Origin: Nocardioides zeae
GTDB taxonomy: Bacteria; Actinomycetota; Actinomycetes; Propionibacteriales; Nocardioidaceae
Length of the DNA stretch: 64,000 nucleotides
NCBI RefSeq assembly: GCF_030818655.1
Contig: NZ_JAUTAN010000001.1
Location: forward strand, 2,232,001-2,296,000
Reading direction: 5' to 3'
Under the pieces are notes generated by a model. That model searched no databases and was not told the DNA's origin. It saw only the letters and a list, made by a program, of their open reading frames with translations. Each line of letters opens with the position of its first letter. The stretch's first letter is position 1. Below are positions 8,811-16,777 of the stretch, in pieces. A program made the translations under genes and the position numbers.

Positions 8811-9323
8811 CGAACTGGGACGTCGGTGCAGCTCCAGCCGGGTCGGGCACGTCCCAGCCGCACACTTCACAGCTCCGTGTACGGCGCGCGACCAGCTCCC
8901 TCGCACCACCAGGGCTCGCTACGGCGTGGGGCCACCAGTGCGCACCCTGGGCCGGGCCGCGAACTGGGACGCTGGTGCGCCTCGGATCGGTCCGGACCTG
9001 TCCCAGCCGCACATTTCCCGGCCCGGCCCGGCCCGGCTCTAGCAGTGATGCCGGCGAGCTCGGCCAGGACGCATCCACTCGGGCCGCGAATTGGGACGCT
9101 GGTGCGCCTCGCATTGGTCCGGACCTGCCCCAGCCGCACACTTCACAGCTCCGGGTACGGCGCGCGACCAGCTCCCTCGCGCCACCAGGGCTCGCTACGG
9201 CGTCGGGCCACCAGCGGGCACCCCGGGCCGGGCCGCGAACTGGGACGCTGGTGCGCCTCGCATTGGTCCGGACCTGCCCCAGCCGCACATTTCCCGGCCC
9301 GGCCCGGCCCGGACCGGCCCAGC
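8811..9323. repeat. element B copies and a 276-bp-offset direct duplication
   Basis: The gene-free space 8793-9353 between convergent genes holds four copies of a GCGAA(C/T)TGGGACG motif (starting about 8811, 8959, 9086 and 9235), each followed some 40-50 nt later by (C/T)CCCAGCCGCACA(C/T)TT. About 185 bp around 8857-9047 recurs with a few substitutions at 9133-9323, an offset of 276 bp. Parts of each unit can fold back (CTGGGACG with CGTCCCAG in the first copy). No coding potential was recognised. Confidence 0.75.
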
Positions 9324-9353
9324 CCAGCCAGGCCCGGCCCGAACCCGCCCGAC

Positions 9354-9803
9354 CTACCGCCCCGTGACGCCCAGCCGCTCCAACCAGTCAGCCGGCCACG
9401 GCGCCGCGGCCGCGCCGGTCCCGTGGTCGGCGCTGCTCCGGTCGAGGTGCACGGTGACGTAGGCGCCGCGGGCCGCGACGTACGCCGGTCGGCCGTCGTG
9501 CTCCTCGCCCCGCACCTCGAACTCGAGGCGCATCGAGGACCGCCCGACCCGGACGACCGTCACCGTCGTGACGACCTCCTGGCCGAAGAAGAGCGGCGCG
9601 AGGAAGTCGACCTCGTACCGCACGCGGGGGGCCGCCGGGAAGTAGCCCGACAGCCCCCGCGCACGCATCAGCTCGGCCTCCGCCGCCTCGACCCAGCGCA
9701 CGACGGTGCTGTTGTGGTAGATCCCCGCCGCGTCGGTGTCGATCCACTCCACGCGGGAGCGGGTCGACCCGACGGCGACGGGGACCTCGTGACCAGGTTC
9801 CAC
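9354..9803 (-). CDS. 4-hydroxybenzoyl-CoA thioesterase-type hotdog thioesterase
   Basis: A 149-residue single hotdog domain with the 4HBT signature IDTDAAGIYHNSTVVRW near residues 20-36, where the Asp is the usual catalytic residue. It would hydrolyse an aryl- or acyl-CoA in the cytoplasm. GTG 9803 lies 7 bases beyond the stop of the upstream monooxygenase gene (9811), so it is the last gene of that minus-strand operon. A downstream role such as releasing the free hydroxylated aromatic acid from its CoA ester fits the neighbours. The start is not strongly marked by a ribosome-binding site. Confidence 0.85.
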   Translation of the reverse strand: MEPGHEVPVAVGSTRSRVEWIDTDAAGIYHNSTVVRWVEAAEAELMRARGLSGYFPAAPRVRYEVDFLAPLFFGQEVVTTVTVVRVGRSSMRLEFEVRGEEHDGRPAYVAARGAYVTVHLDRSSADHGTGAAAAPWPADWLERLGVTGR

Positions 9804-9810
9804 GAACGGC

Positions 9811-12201
9811 TCAGACCGGCACGGGCGCAGCGACCGGCGTCCACCGCACGTGCACTCCGTCGTCGGCGCCCGCCCGCAGCAGCGACAGCCGCGGCGGCAC
9901 CCGGTCGGTGCGGGACGTGGGCGGCCGACGGCGACCGGCCGCCCACTGCACGGGCCACGGCGCCCCGTCGCCGCGGTAGTCCTGCTCCGCCGCGGCGTGC
10001 AGGGTCCAGCTCGGGTCGTAGAGGTGCGTGCGACCCAGCGCGCAGATGTCCGCGCGCCCGGCGAGCAGGATCGAGTTCACGTCGTCGGCCGACGAGATCG
10101 CACCCACCGCGATGACCGGCACGCCGGCGGCCGCGGCCACCTCGTGGCGGATCCGGTCGGCGAACGGCGTCTGGTAGGACCGCCCGAACGCCGGCTGCTC
10201 CTCCTTGCCGACCTGGCCCGACGAGACGTCGATGGCCGCGGCGCCGTGGGCGACGAACGCCCGGGCGATCTCGACCGCGTCGTCGGCGGTGTTGCCGTCG
10301 GGGATCCAGTCGGTGGCCGAGATGCGGACCGTCACCGGGATGGAGGCCGGCACCGCCGCCCGCACCGCGTCGAACACCTCGAGCGGGAACCGCAGCCGGT
10401 TCTCGAGCGGACCGCCCAGCTCGTCGGTGCGCCGGTTGGAGATCGGCGAGAGGAACGACGACAGCAGGTAGCCGTGCGCCGCGTGCACCTCGATGAGGTC
10501 GAACCCGGCGTCCACCGCCCGGCGGGCCGCCGCCACGAAGTCGGCCACCACCTGGTCCAGGTCGGCCCGGGTCGCCTCGCGCGGCACGTGGCAGCCCTCG
10601 CCGTACGGCAGCGCCGACGGAGCGATGACCTCCCAGTTGCCGGTCTCGAGCGGCTGGTCGATCCCGTCCCACATGAGGCGGGTCGAGCCCTTGCGGCCGG
10701 AGTGGCCGAGCTGCACACCGATCTTCGCGCGGCTCTGCGCGTGCACGAACGACGTCACCCGCGCCCACGCGTCCCGCTGCTCGTCGGTCCACAGACCGGG
10801 GCAGCCGGGCGTGATCCGACCCTCGGGCGACACGCAGGTCATCTCCGCCATGACGATGCCGGCGCCGCCGAGCGCCTTCGAGCCGAGGTGCACCAGGTGG
10901 AACTCCTGCGGCACGCCGTCGACGGCGGAGTACATGTCCATCGGCGAGAGCATCACGCGGTTCGCGAGCTCGAGCTCGCCGATCCGCACCGGCTGGAACA
11001 TGGCCGGCGTCGCGCCGTCACGGGCCGGACCCGCAGCGGCCACCTGCTCCGCGAACGCCGCCTGGATCTGCGCCGCGAACCGCTCGTCGCGCTCGCGGAG
11101 GTTGTCGAACGTGATGCGCCGCGAGCGCGTCAGCAGGTTGAAGACGAACTGGGCGGGGTCCTGGTCGGCATACATTCCGATCTGCTCGAACCACTCCAGC
11201 GACGCCTGCGCGGCACGCTGCGTCGACTCCACCACCGGCCGGCGCTCGGTCTCGTACGCCGCGAGCGCGGTCTCGAGGTCGGCGTGCTCGTGGAGGCACG
11301 CGGCCAGGGCGAGCGCGTCCTCCATCGCCAGCTTGGTGCCGGAGCCGATGGAGAAGTGCGCGGTGTGGGCGGCGTCGCCGAGCAGCACGAGGTTGCCGTC
11401 GTGCCAGCGCTCGTTGCGCACCGTCGTGAAGCTGATCCACTTCGAGTTGTTGGTGAGGATCTCGTGGCCGTCGAGCACGTCGGCGAAGAGCTCGCGGACG
11501 CGCTCCACCGCGTAGGTGTCGGAGACGCCCGGCGGGAACACCTCGTGCTCGGTGGCGTCGAGCCCGGCGCGCCGCCACACGTCCTCGTGCATCTCGACGA
11601 TGAAGGTCGAGCCCGCGTCCGAGTAGGGATAGCCGTGGATCTGCATCGTGCCGTGCTCCGTGTTGCGCACGATGAACTGGAACGCCTCGAACACCTTGTC
11701 GGTGCCGAACCAGATGTACTTGTTGTCGCGCCGGTCCAGGTCGGGGCCGAACACGTCGGCGTACCGATCGCGGACGCGCGAGTTGAGCCCGTCGCAGGCC
11801 ACGACGAGGTCGTGGGTCTCCCGCAGCTCGGCCACGTCGGGCGCCTCGGTGCGGTAGTGCACGTCGATGCCGAGCCCGGCCACGCGCTCCTGGAGGATCG
11901 CCAGGAGCTCCTTGCGGCTCATCGCCGCGAAGCCCTGGCCACCCACGGTGAACTCGTGGTGGTCGACGTCGACGTCGATGTCGGTCCAGCGGGCGAAGCC
12001 GCTCTCCATCGCGGCGTAGACCGCCGTGTCCGCCGACTCGATGCCGCCGAGGGTCTCGTCGGAGAACACGACGCCGAAGCCGAACGTGTCCTCGGGGGCG
12101 TTGCGCTCCCAGACGGTGATCTCGTGGTCGGGGCCGAGCTGCTTGACGAGGGCGGCGAGGTAGAGCCCGCCGGGACCCCCGCCGATGATCGCGATCTTCA
12201 T
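9811..12201 (-). CDS. bifunctional salicylyl-/anthraniloyl-CoA 5-monooxygenase-oxidoreductase
   Basis: A 796-residue fusion. Residues 1-390 are a class A flavin monooxygenase with GGGPGG (7-12) and the FAD-phosphate motif GDAAHT (about 275-280). Residues 400-790 are an Old Yellow Enzyme/NADH:flavin oxidoreductase barrel starting at FQPVRIGELELANRV, with HAAHGYL near 571-577. This architecture and length match 2-aminobenzoyl-CoA monooxygenase/reductase and salicylyl-CoA 5-hydroxylase. It should oxygenate the ring of an ortho-substituted benzoyl-CoA at C5. The adjacent CoA ligase and thioesterase support a CoA-ester pathway. Whether the ortho group is amino or hydroxy cannot be read from sequence alone. 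Confidence 0.92.
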   Translation of the reverse strand: MKIAIIGGGPGGLYLAALVKQLGPDHEITVWERNAPEDTFGFGVVFSDETLGGIESADTAVYAAMESGFARWTDIDVDVDHHEFTVGGQGFAAMSRKELLAILQERVAGLGIDVHYRTEAPDVAELRETHDLVVACDGLNSRVRDRYADVFGPDLDRRDNKYIWFGTDKVFEAFQFIVRNTEHGTMQIHGYPYSDAGSTFIVEMHEDVWRRAGLDATEHEVFPPGVSDTYAVERVRELFADVLDGHEILTNNSKWISFTTVRNERWHDGNLVLLGDAAHTAHFSIGSGTKLAMEDALALAACLHEHADLETALAAYETERRPVVESTQRAAQASLEWFEQIGMYADQDPAQFVFNLLTRSRRITFDNLRERDERFAAQIQAAFAEQVAAAGPARDGATPAMFQPVRIGELELANRVMLSPMDMYSAVDGVPQEFHLVHLGSKALGGAGIVMAEMTCVSPEGRITPGCPGLWTDEQRDAWARVTSFVHAQSRAKIGVQLGHSGRKGSTRLMWDGIDQPLETGNWEVIAPSALPYGEGCHVPREATRADLDQVVADFVAAARRAVDAGFDLIEVHAAHGYLLSSFLSPISNRRTDELGGPLENRLRFPLEVFDAVRAAVPASIPVTVRISATDWIPDGNTADDAVEIARAFVAHGAAAIDVSSGQVGKEEQPAFGRSYQTPFADRIRHEVAAAAGVPVIAVGAISSADDVNSILLAGRADICALGRTHLYDPSWTLHAAAEQDYRGDGAPWPVQWAAGRRRPPTSRTDRVPPRLSLLRAGADDGVHVRWTPVAAPVPV

Positions 12202-12212
12202 GTCAGGTCCTC

Positions 12213-13904
12213 TCAGGAGCCGGCCGGGACGGGGGCCGCGTCCGCGGTAGCGGCGGCCTCCTCGGCGAGCCGGGCGCGGAGCGCGAAGTGCTGGAGCTTG
12301 CCGCTGGCGTTGCGCGGCAGGGTGTCGATGAACCGCACCTCGCGGGGGTACTTGTACGGCGCGAGCGTCTGCTTCACGTGGTCCTGCAGCCGCACGACGG
12401 TGTCGTGGTCGGCGGGGACGCCGTCGCGGAGCACGACGAACGCGCAGACGATGGAGCCGCGGGCGTCGTCGGGCTTGGCGAGCACCATCGACTCGAGCAC
12501 GTCGGGGTGGTCGTCGAGGGCGGCCTCGACCTCGGGTCCGCCGATGTTGTAGCCGGCGGACACGATCATGTTGTCCGTGCGCGCCGCGAACCAGAAGTAG
12601 CCGTCCTCGTCGCGCGTGAAGGTGTCGCCGGTGAGGTTCCAGCCGTTCAGCACGTAGCGCTCCTGGCGCTCGTCGGCCAGGTAGCGGCAGCCCACCGGAC
12701 CGCGCACCGCCAGCCGGCCCTCGACACCCGGGGGCACCTCCTCGCCGTCGGGGCCGAGGATGGTGGCGCGGTAGCCCGGGAGCGGACGTCCCGTCGCCCC
12801 GGGGCGGATGTCGTCGCCGACCGCGGAGAGGTAGATGTGCAGCATCTCCGTGCCGCCGATGCCGTCGATGACCTTCAGCCCGAGCGCGTCGTGCAGGCGC
12901 TGCCACGTGCTCGCCGGGATGTGCTCGCCGGCGCTCACCGCGGCCCGCAGGCCCGCGAGCCGCTGCACCTTCCCGGCGCCCATGATCTGCTTGTACGCCG
13001 TGGGTGCGGTCGCCAGCACCGTGACGCCGTGCTCCGCGACGAGGTCGGCCATGACCGGCGGCGGGGCGCCCTCGGTGAGCAGGGCCGACGCCCCGGCCCG
13101 CAGCGGGAACACGACGAGCATGCCCAGCCCGAACGTGAAGGCGAACGGCGCCGTGCAGGCGACGACGTCGTCGGGCTGCAGCTGCAGCACGTGACGGCCG
13201 AAGGTGTGGTCGATCGACAGGATGTCGCGGTGGAAGTGCGTGCAGATCTTCGGCACGCCCGTGCTGCCCGACGTGGGGCAGAAGAGCGCGACGTCGTCGG
13301 CGGAGGTCACGACGGTGGCGAACTCCCCGGACTTGGTGGCGCAGCGGCGTACCAGGTCGTCGGGGGCGTCACCGCCGAACGTCACGATCTCCAGGTCGGG
13401 CGCCACGTCGGCGCGCAGCTCCTCGAGGTCGTCGGCGCAGCGGTGGTCGGCCAGCGCGAGGGTCGGCCGCGTCTTCTCGACGATGGGCCGCAGCTCCCGC
13501 GCCCGGAGCGCCGCGAAGGTCGTGGCGGCGATGCCGCCCGCCTTGAGCACGCCCAGCCACGCGGCGACGGTCCAGGGGTTGTTGGGCGAGCGCAGCAGCA
13601 CGCGGTTGCCGGTGACGAGCCCGAGGTCCTCCGTCAGCACCTGCGCGACCTGGTTGGCGCGCGTCAGGAGCTCGGCGTAGGTCCACGTCTCGCCCGCGGG
13701 CGTGCGCAGCGCGATGCGGTCCGGCCACCGGGCGGCCGGCACGTCGATGAGCTCGACGGCGGCGTTGAGGCGGTCGGGGTACTGCAGCTCGTCCGTCGTG
13801 AACTCCAGCGCCGGCCAGAGCTCGGCGGGCGGCAGCTGGTCGCGGGCGAAGGTGTCGGCGTAGAGGCTGGGCTGAAGGGTGGGGTGGAGCGTCGGAGCGG
13901 TCAT
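12213..13904 (-). CDS. benzoate-CoA ligase family protein (2-aminobenzoate-CoA ligase-like)
   Basis: A 563-residue ANL-superfamily adenylate-forming enzyme. The ATP loop PTSGSTGVPK is near residues 209-219, GIGGTEMLH follows in the middle, and the C-terminal catalytic lysine lies in PRNASGKLQ near residue 535. GIGGTEMLHIY and the THFHRDIL stretch are typical of benzoate- and 2-aminobenzoate-CoA ligases. It activates an aromatic acid to its CoA thioester for the monooxygenase encoded 11 bp downstream. Its start codon lies next to the stop of the thioesterase gene, so the cluster is one transcription unit. Salicylate is the alternative substrate. Confidence 0.88.
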   Translation of the reverse strand: MTAPTLHPTLQPSLYADTFARDQLPPAELWPALEFTTDELQYPDRLNAAVELIDVPAARWPDRIALRTPAGETWTYAELLTRANQVAQVLTEDLGLVTGNRVLLRSPNNPWTVAAWLGVLKAGGIAATTFAALRARELRPIVEKTRPTLALADHRCADDLEELRADVAPDLEIVTFGGDAPDDLVRRCATKSGEFATVVTSADDVALFCPTSGSTGVPKICTHFHRDILSIDHTFGRHVLQLQPDDVVACTAPFAFTFGLGMLVVFPLRAGASALLTEGAPPPVMADLVAEHGVTVLATAPTAYKQIMGAGKVQRLAGLRAAVSAGEHIPASTWQRLHDALGLKVIDGIGGTEMLHIYLSAVGDDIRPGATGRPLPGYRATILGPDGEEVPPGVEGRLAVRGPVGCRYLADERQERYVLNGWNLTGDTFTRDEDGYFWFAARTDNMIVSAGYNIGGPEVEAALDDHPDVLESMVLAKPDDARGSIVCAFVVLRDGVPADHDTVVRLQDHVKQTLAPYKYPREVRFIDTLPRNASGKLQHFALRARLAEEAAATADAAPVPAGS

Positions 13905-13905
13905 G

Positions 13906-14832
13906 TCACGTCCCTTGTCCTGATCGGATCATGCCCTCCTGGACGACCGTGGCCAGGTGGTCGGTGGCGGTGAAGAAGCGCCCCAGTCCGGTGCCGCGAC
14001 CATCGTCGGCCGCGACCGCCTCCTGGGCATAGAGCAACCAGCCGTCGAAAGCGCCGGTCGGTGGGCGGTGGAACCACATCGCGTGGTCGAGGCTCGCCGT
14101 GACGAGCCCCGGCTGCGCCCAGGGCAGCCCGAGCGTGCGCAGCACGGGCTCGAGGATCGTGTAGTCGCAGGCGTAGGCCAGCGCCGCCAGGTCGCGCTGG
14201 GCGTCGGTCAGGCCCTCGACCGGGCGCAGCGCGTCGAACGGCCGGATCCAGATCGCCTGGTGGGGCACCTGCTCGCCCTCGACGCGCAGGTAGACCGGCC
14301 CCGGCACGTGCCGCATGTCGAAGCTCCGGCCGCCCGACCAGTAGGCCCGCGACTCCGCCGTCATGGTGGTGCCGTTCCCCGGCTCCTCCCCCGCCAGGTA
14401 CGCCGCGGAGGACGGCAGCTCGTCCGGCGACGGCAGGTCGGTGGGCGGGCGGACGGCGTGGGTGCCGCCCGCCTCCCCGGCCGCGAAGCCGGCGAGGCAG
14501 ACGTAGGCGACCTTGCCGTTCTGGATGCCGCGCACCTGGCGCGTCGAGTAGCCGCGGCCGTCGCGCAGGAGCTCCACCTCGTAGCGGATCTCCGCGCCGA
14601 TGTCGACGGGCCGCATGAAGTAGGAGTGCATCGAGTGCATCGACTTCCCGTCCGTGACCGAGCGGGCGGCGGCCGCGGCGGCCTGCGCGACCATGTCGCC
14701 GCCGTACGCCTTCGGCCACGGGCAGGGCTGCGTGATCGCCGTGAAGGCGAGGTCGAACAGCTCCGGCTCCGTCGGCGTGAGCGTCAGGGCGTCGGTGACG
14801 ATGCGCGAGGTGGGCTGCTCCGGGGCGGTCAC
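13906..14832 (-). CDS. acyl-CoA thioesterase II (TesB-type double hotdog)
   Basis: A 308-residue TesB family protein. The first hotdog contains YGGDMVAQA and HSMHSYFMRP, and the second contains ACDYTILEPVL and ASLDHAMWFHRP, which carry the family's catalytic Asp region. GTG 14832 overlaps the TGA of the upstream cupin gene as GTGA. With the small 4HBT protein at 9354, this gives the operon two unrelated thioesterases, suggesting that one hydrolyses the aromatic CoA product and the other a side product or a later aliphatic CoA ester. Confidence 0.88.
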   Translation of the reverse strand: MTAPEQPTSRIVTDALTLTPTEPELFDLAFTAITQPCPWPKAYGGDMVAQAAAAAARSVTDGKSMHSMHSYFMRPVDIGAEIRYEVELLRDGRGYSTRQVRGIQNGKVAYVCLAGFAAGEAGGTHAVRPPTDLPSPDELPSSAAYLAGEEPGNGTTMTAESRAYWSGGRSFDMRHVPGPVYLRVEGEQVPHQAIWIRPFDALRPVEGLTDAQRDLAALAYACDYTILEPVLRTLGLPWAQPGLVTASLDHAMWFHRPPTGAFDGWLLYAQEAVAADDGRGTGLGRFFTATDHLATVVQEGMIRSGQGT

Positions 14833-15317
14833 GGGCGGTCCATCCAGTCGCGCAGGGCGGCGTCGGCGACCTGCTCGAGGTTGACGACGATGTTGTCCGG
14901 GGTGCGGCACGTCATCCACGTCAGCGGCTTGTTGCGGTCGAGGTTGCACTCGACGTGGGGCATGTACGGGGGGACGAAGACCCAGTCGCCCTCCTCCATG
15001 TCGACGTAGTCCTCGTAGCGCTCGCCGAAGTAGATGCGCGCGCGGCCCCGGAGCACGAAGCCGCCCGTCTCCGCCTCGCCGTGGTGGTGGGGCACCGAGC
15101 GGAAGCCGGCCTCGTTGCTGACCTGGCCGTACCAGATCTTCGTGGCCGGGGTGTGCTGCGGGCTCACCCCGGAGATGCGGTGGGCGCCCTCGGACTGGCC
15201 GGTGCGGCCGGTCTCGAGGCCGCCGCGGGTGACGACGGGCACGACGAGCCCGGAGGGGCCTGCGTACATCGAGTTGTCGCCCTCGAGCACGTGGTCGGCG
15301 TGGGGGTCGATGTGCAT
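14829..15317 (-). CDS. single-domain cupin protein, possible ring-cleavage dioxygenase
   Basis: A 162-residue one-domain cupin. Motif 1 is PHHHGEAETGG (His77-79, Glu81/83) and motif 2 is VPPYMPHVE with His121, so a complete metal site is plausible. Family members include small dioxygenases, isomerases and sensors. In this operon, between thioesterases and an FAH hydrolase, a ring-cleaving dioxygenase acting on a hydroxylated or aminated benzoate would fill a missing step. It is much shorter than classical gentisate 1,2-dioxygenase (two cupin domains), so that assignment is uncertain. ATG 15317 has a fair purine-rich leader. Confidence 0.72.
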   Translation of the reverse strand: MHIDPHADHVLEGDNSMYAGPSGLVVPVVTRGGLETGRTGQSEGAHRISGVSPQHTPATKIWYGQVSNEAGFRSVPHHHGEAETGGFVLRGRARIYFGERYEDYVDMEEGDWVFVPPYMPHVECNLDRNKPLTWMTCRTPDNIVVNLEQVADAALRDWMDRP

Positions 15318-15350
15318 CGTTCTCCTCGGTTCTCGTCGGTTGTCGGTGGG

Positions 15351-16178
15351 TCAGTCGGTGAGGCGGACGGTGTTGCGGAGCACCCCGATGCCCTCGACCT
15401 CGGTCTCGACGACGTCGCCGTCGGCGAGGTACCAGGCGGGGTCGCGGGTCATGCCGATGCCACCCGGGGTGCCGGTCAGCACCACGTCACCGGGGCGGAG
15501 CACCGTGAAGGTCGAGATGTAGGCGAGCAGCTCGACGCTGTCGAAGACGAGCGTGGCCGTGCTGTCGCGCTGCACCTCGACCCCGTTCACGCGGCAGCTG
15601 ATGGTGAGCCCGGCCGCCGGGTCGACCTCGTCGGGCGTCACGACCACGGGGCCGAGCGGTGTGGTGGCGTCCCACGCCTTGCCCTGGAACCACTCGAGCG
15701 TGCGGCGCTGCCAGTCGCGCACCGACACGTCGTTGGCGACGGTGTAGCCGAGCACCGCGGCGGCGGCCTCGTCCCGGCTCGCCCGGCGGAGCGGCGCCCC
15801 GACGACCACGGCGAGCTCGGCCTCCCAGTCGGCCTCGACGCCCGCCGGCAGCACCACGTCGTCGGTGGGGCCGACGAGGGTGTCGGCGTACTTCGGGAAG
15901 AGCGTCGGGAACCGCGGGCGCTCGCGGCCGGTCTCGGCGATGTGGTCGCCGTAGTTGAGGCCGCAGCAGACGACCTTCGTGGGCGCGGGCAACGGGTTGA
16001 CCGGAACGGCCCCCTCGATCGCGGCGCCGACGGGCGGGGTGCTGCCGGCGGCGAGCGCGCCCGACGCCAGCAGCGTGCAGAGGTCGCCGTCGCCCAGGGC
16101 GTGCCACGTGCCGTCGCGCAGCACCGCGGCGCGGGGTTCGTGGGGCCGCGTCGGGTCGATGACGGTGGCGTAACGCAT
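15351..16178 (-). CDS. fumarylacetoacetate hydrolase family protein
   Basis: A 275-residue FAH-fold hydrolase. Metal ligands are visible as the E-x-E of DWEAELAVVVG (about 122-132) and the Asp of ANDVSVRDWQ (about 156-165). The active-site lysine is in QGKAWD, and LTGTPGGIG is conserved near the C-terminus. ATG 16178 has AGGAG 6 bases upstream. Such enzymes cleave C-C bonds of fumarylpyruvate, acylpyruvates and related 2,4-dioxo acids or hydrate dienoates. Here it would hydrolyse the ring-cleavage product. It is the promoter-proximal gene of the minus-strand operon. Confidence 0.88.
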   Translation of the reverse strand: MRYATVIDPTRPHEPRAAVLRDGTWHALGDGDLCTLLASGALAAGSTPPVGAAIEGAVPVNPLPAPTKVVCCGLNYGDHIAETGRERPRFPTLFPKYADTLVGPTDDVVLPAGVEADWEAELAVVVGAPLRRASRDEAAAAVLGYTVANDVSVRDWQRRTLEWFQGKAWDATTPLGPVVVTPDEVDPAAGLTISCRVNGVEVQRDSTATLVFDSVELLAYISTFTVLRPGDVVLTGTPGGIGMTRDPAWYLADGDVVETEVEGIGVLRNTVRLTD

Positions 16179-16316
16179 GTCGCTCTCCTGGCGGACGTTG
16201 CGGACTCGATATAGCGAGATTTGCACGACCGTCGCCAAACGTCAATAGATCGTCTAGTGTCGATCTCGACGGCACGACGACGCCGCGTCGACCGCGGCCC
16301 ACCACGAGGAGGACCC
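16179..16316. promoter_or_regulatory. divergent promoter region between FAH and RidA genes
   Basis: Rightward, TTGCAC (16221-16226) is followed after 17 bp by AATAGA (16244-16249), a reasonable promoter for the RidA gene. Leftward, TTGACG on the minus strand (16245-16240) overlaps it, with only a weak -10. Small inverted repeats CTCG-ATATAG-CGAG (about 16205-16218) and TAGATCGTCTA (16246-16256) lie in the same place and could bind the PaaX-type regulator encoded nearby. The region is distinctly less GC-rich than its surroundings. Confidence 0.45.
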
Positions 16317-16745
16317 ATGTCCAGCAGCAGCCCCGTCGCGATCAACCCCGCGGCGCTCCCCGCGCCGAGCGGCTACTCCCACGGCACGCTCTCGGGCAAC
16401 ACGCTCTACCTGGGCGGGCAGACGGCCCTCGACAAGGACATGCGGATCGTCCCGGGCGGCATCGTGGAGCAGTTCCGGCAGGCCTTCTCCAACGTGCTGA
16501 CGACGCTGGCGGAGGCCGGCGGCGAGCCGGGCGACCTGGTGAGCATCACGATCTTCCTCACCGACATCCCCGACTACCAGGCGCACGGCCGCGAGATCGG
16601 CGCCGTGTGGCGCGAGCTGGCCGGGGCCGTCTACCCCGCCATGGCGGGCATCGGCACCACGGCCCTCTGGCAGCCCGAGGCCCTCATCGAGATCCTCGGC
16701 GTGGCGGTCATCCCCGACGAGCGCCTGCGCGTGCCGCAGGCCTGA
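16317..16745 (+). CDS. RidA family protein lacking the canonical Arg
   Basis: A 142-residue YjgF/YER057c/UK114-fold protein. ATG 16317 follows GAGGAGGACCC. GNTLYLGGQTALD, VSITIFLTDI and ALIEILGVAVI match the family core. Classical RidA enzymes hydrolyse reactive enamines or imines and use an Arg in a PxR(T/S) position before the last strand. Here the aligned stretch is PAMAGIGTTAL with Met at that site, so it belongs to an Arg-less subgroup whose chemistry is not established. It is divergently expressed from the catabolic operon and convergent with PaaX, which suggests an accessory hydrolase or detoxification role in the same pathway. Confidence 0.88.
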   Translation: MSSSSPVAINPAALPAPSGYSHGTLSGNTLYLGGQTALDKDMRIVPGGIVEQFRQAFSNVLTTLAEAGGEPGDLVSITIFLTDIPDYQAHGREIGAVWRELAGAVYPAMAGIGTTALWQPEALIEILGVAVIPDERLRVPQA

Positions 16746-16761
16746 GCCCGGTCAGCGGCCG

Positions 16762-16777
16762 GTCAGCGGCCGCTGAC
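16762..16777. terminator. perfect 16-bp palindrome at the RidA/PaaX convergence
   Basis: GTCAGCGGCCGCTGAC is self-complementary and follows a direct repeat of GGTCAGCGGCC. It begins 17 bp after the RidA stop and overlaps the PaaX stop codon, so it can serve both strands. No T-tract follows. Confidence 0.5.

Noticed and set aside
8793..9353. Insertion-sequence remnant in the AraC-thioesterase gap
   Set aside because: No transposase-like translation in any frame, no terminal inverted repeats with target duplications could be defined; only short repeated units are seen.
8826..10115. Open frames running through the repeat arrays as genes
   Set aside because: Their translations simply repeat Arg/Gly/Pro/Ala-rich strings of the repeat units and lack initiation signals.
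12202..12906. N-terminal extension of the fused monooxygenase to 12906
   Set aside because: The extension overlaps the CoA-ligase gene in another frame and lacks domain similarity; the FAD motif lies directly after the ATG at 12201.
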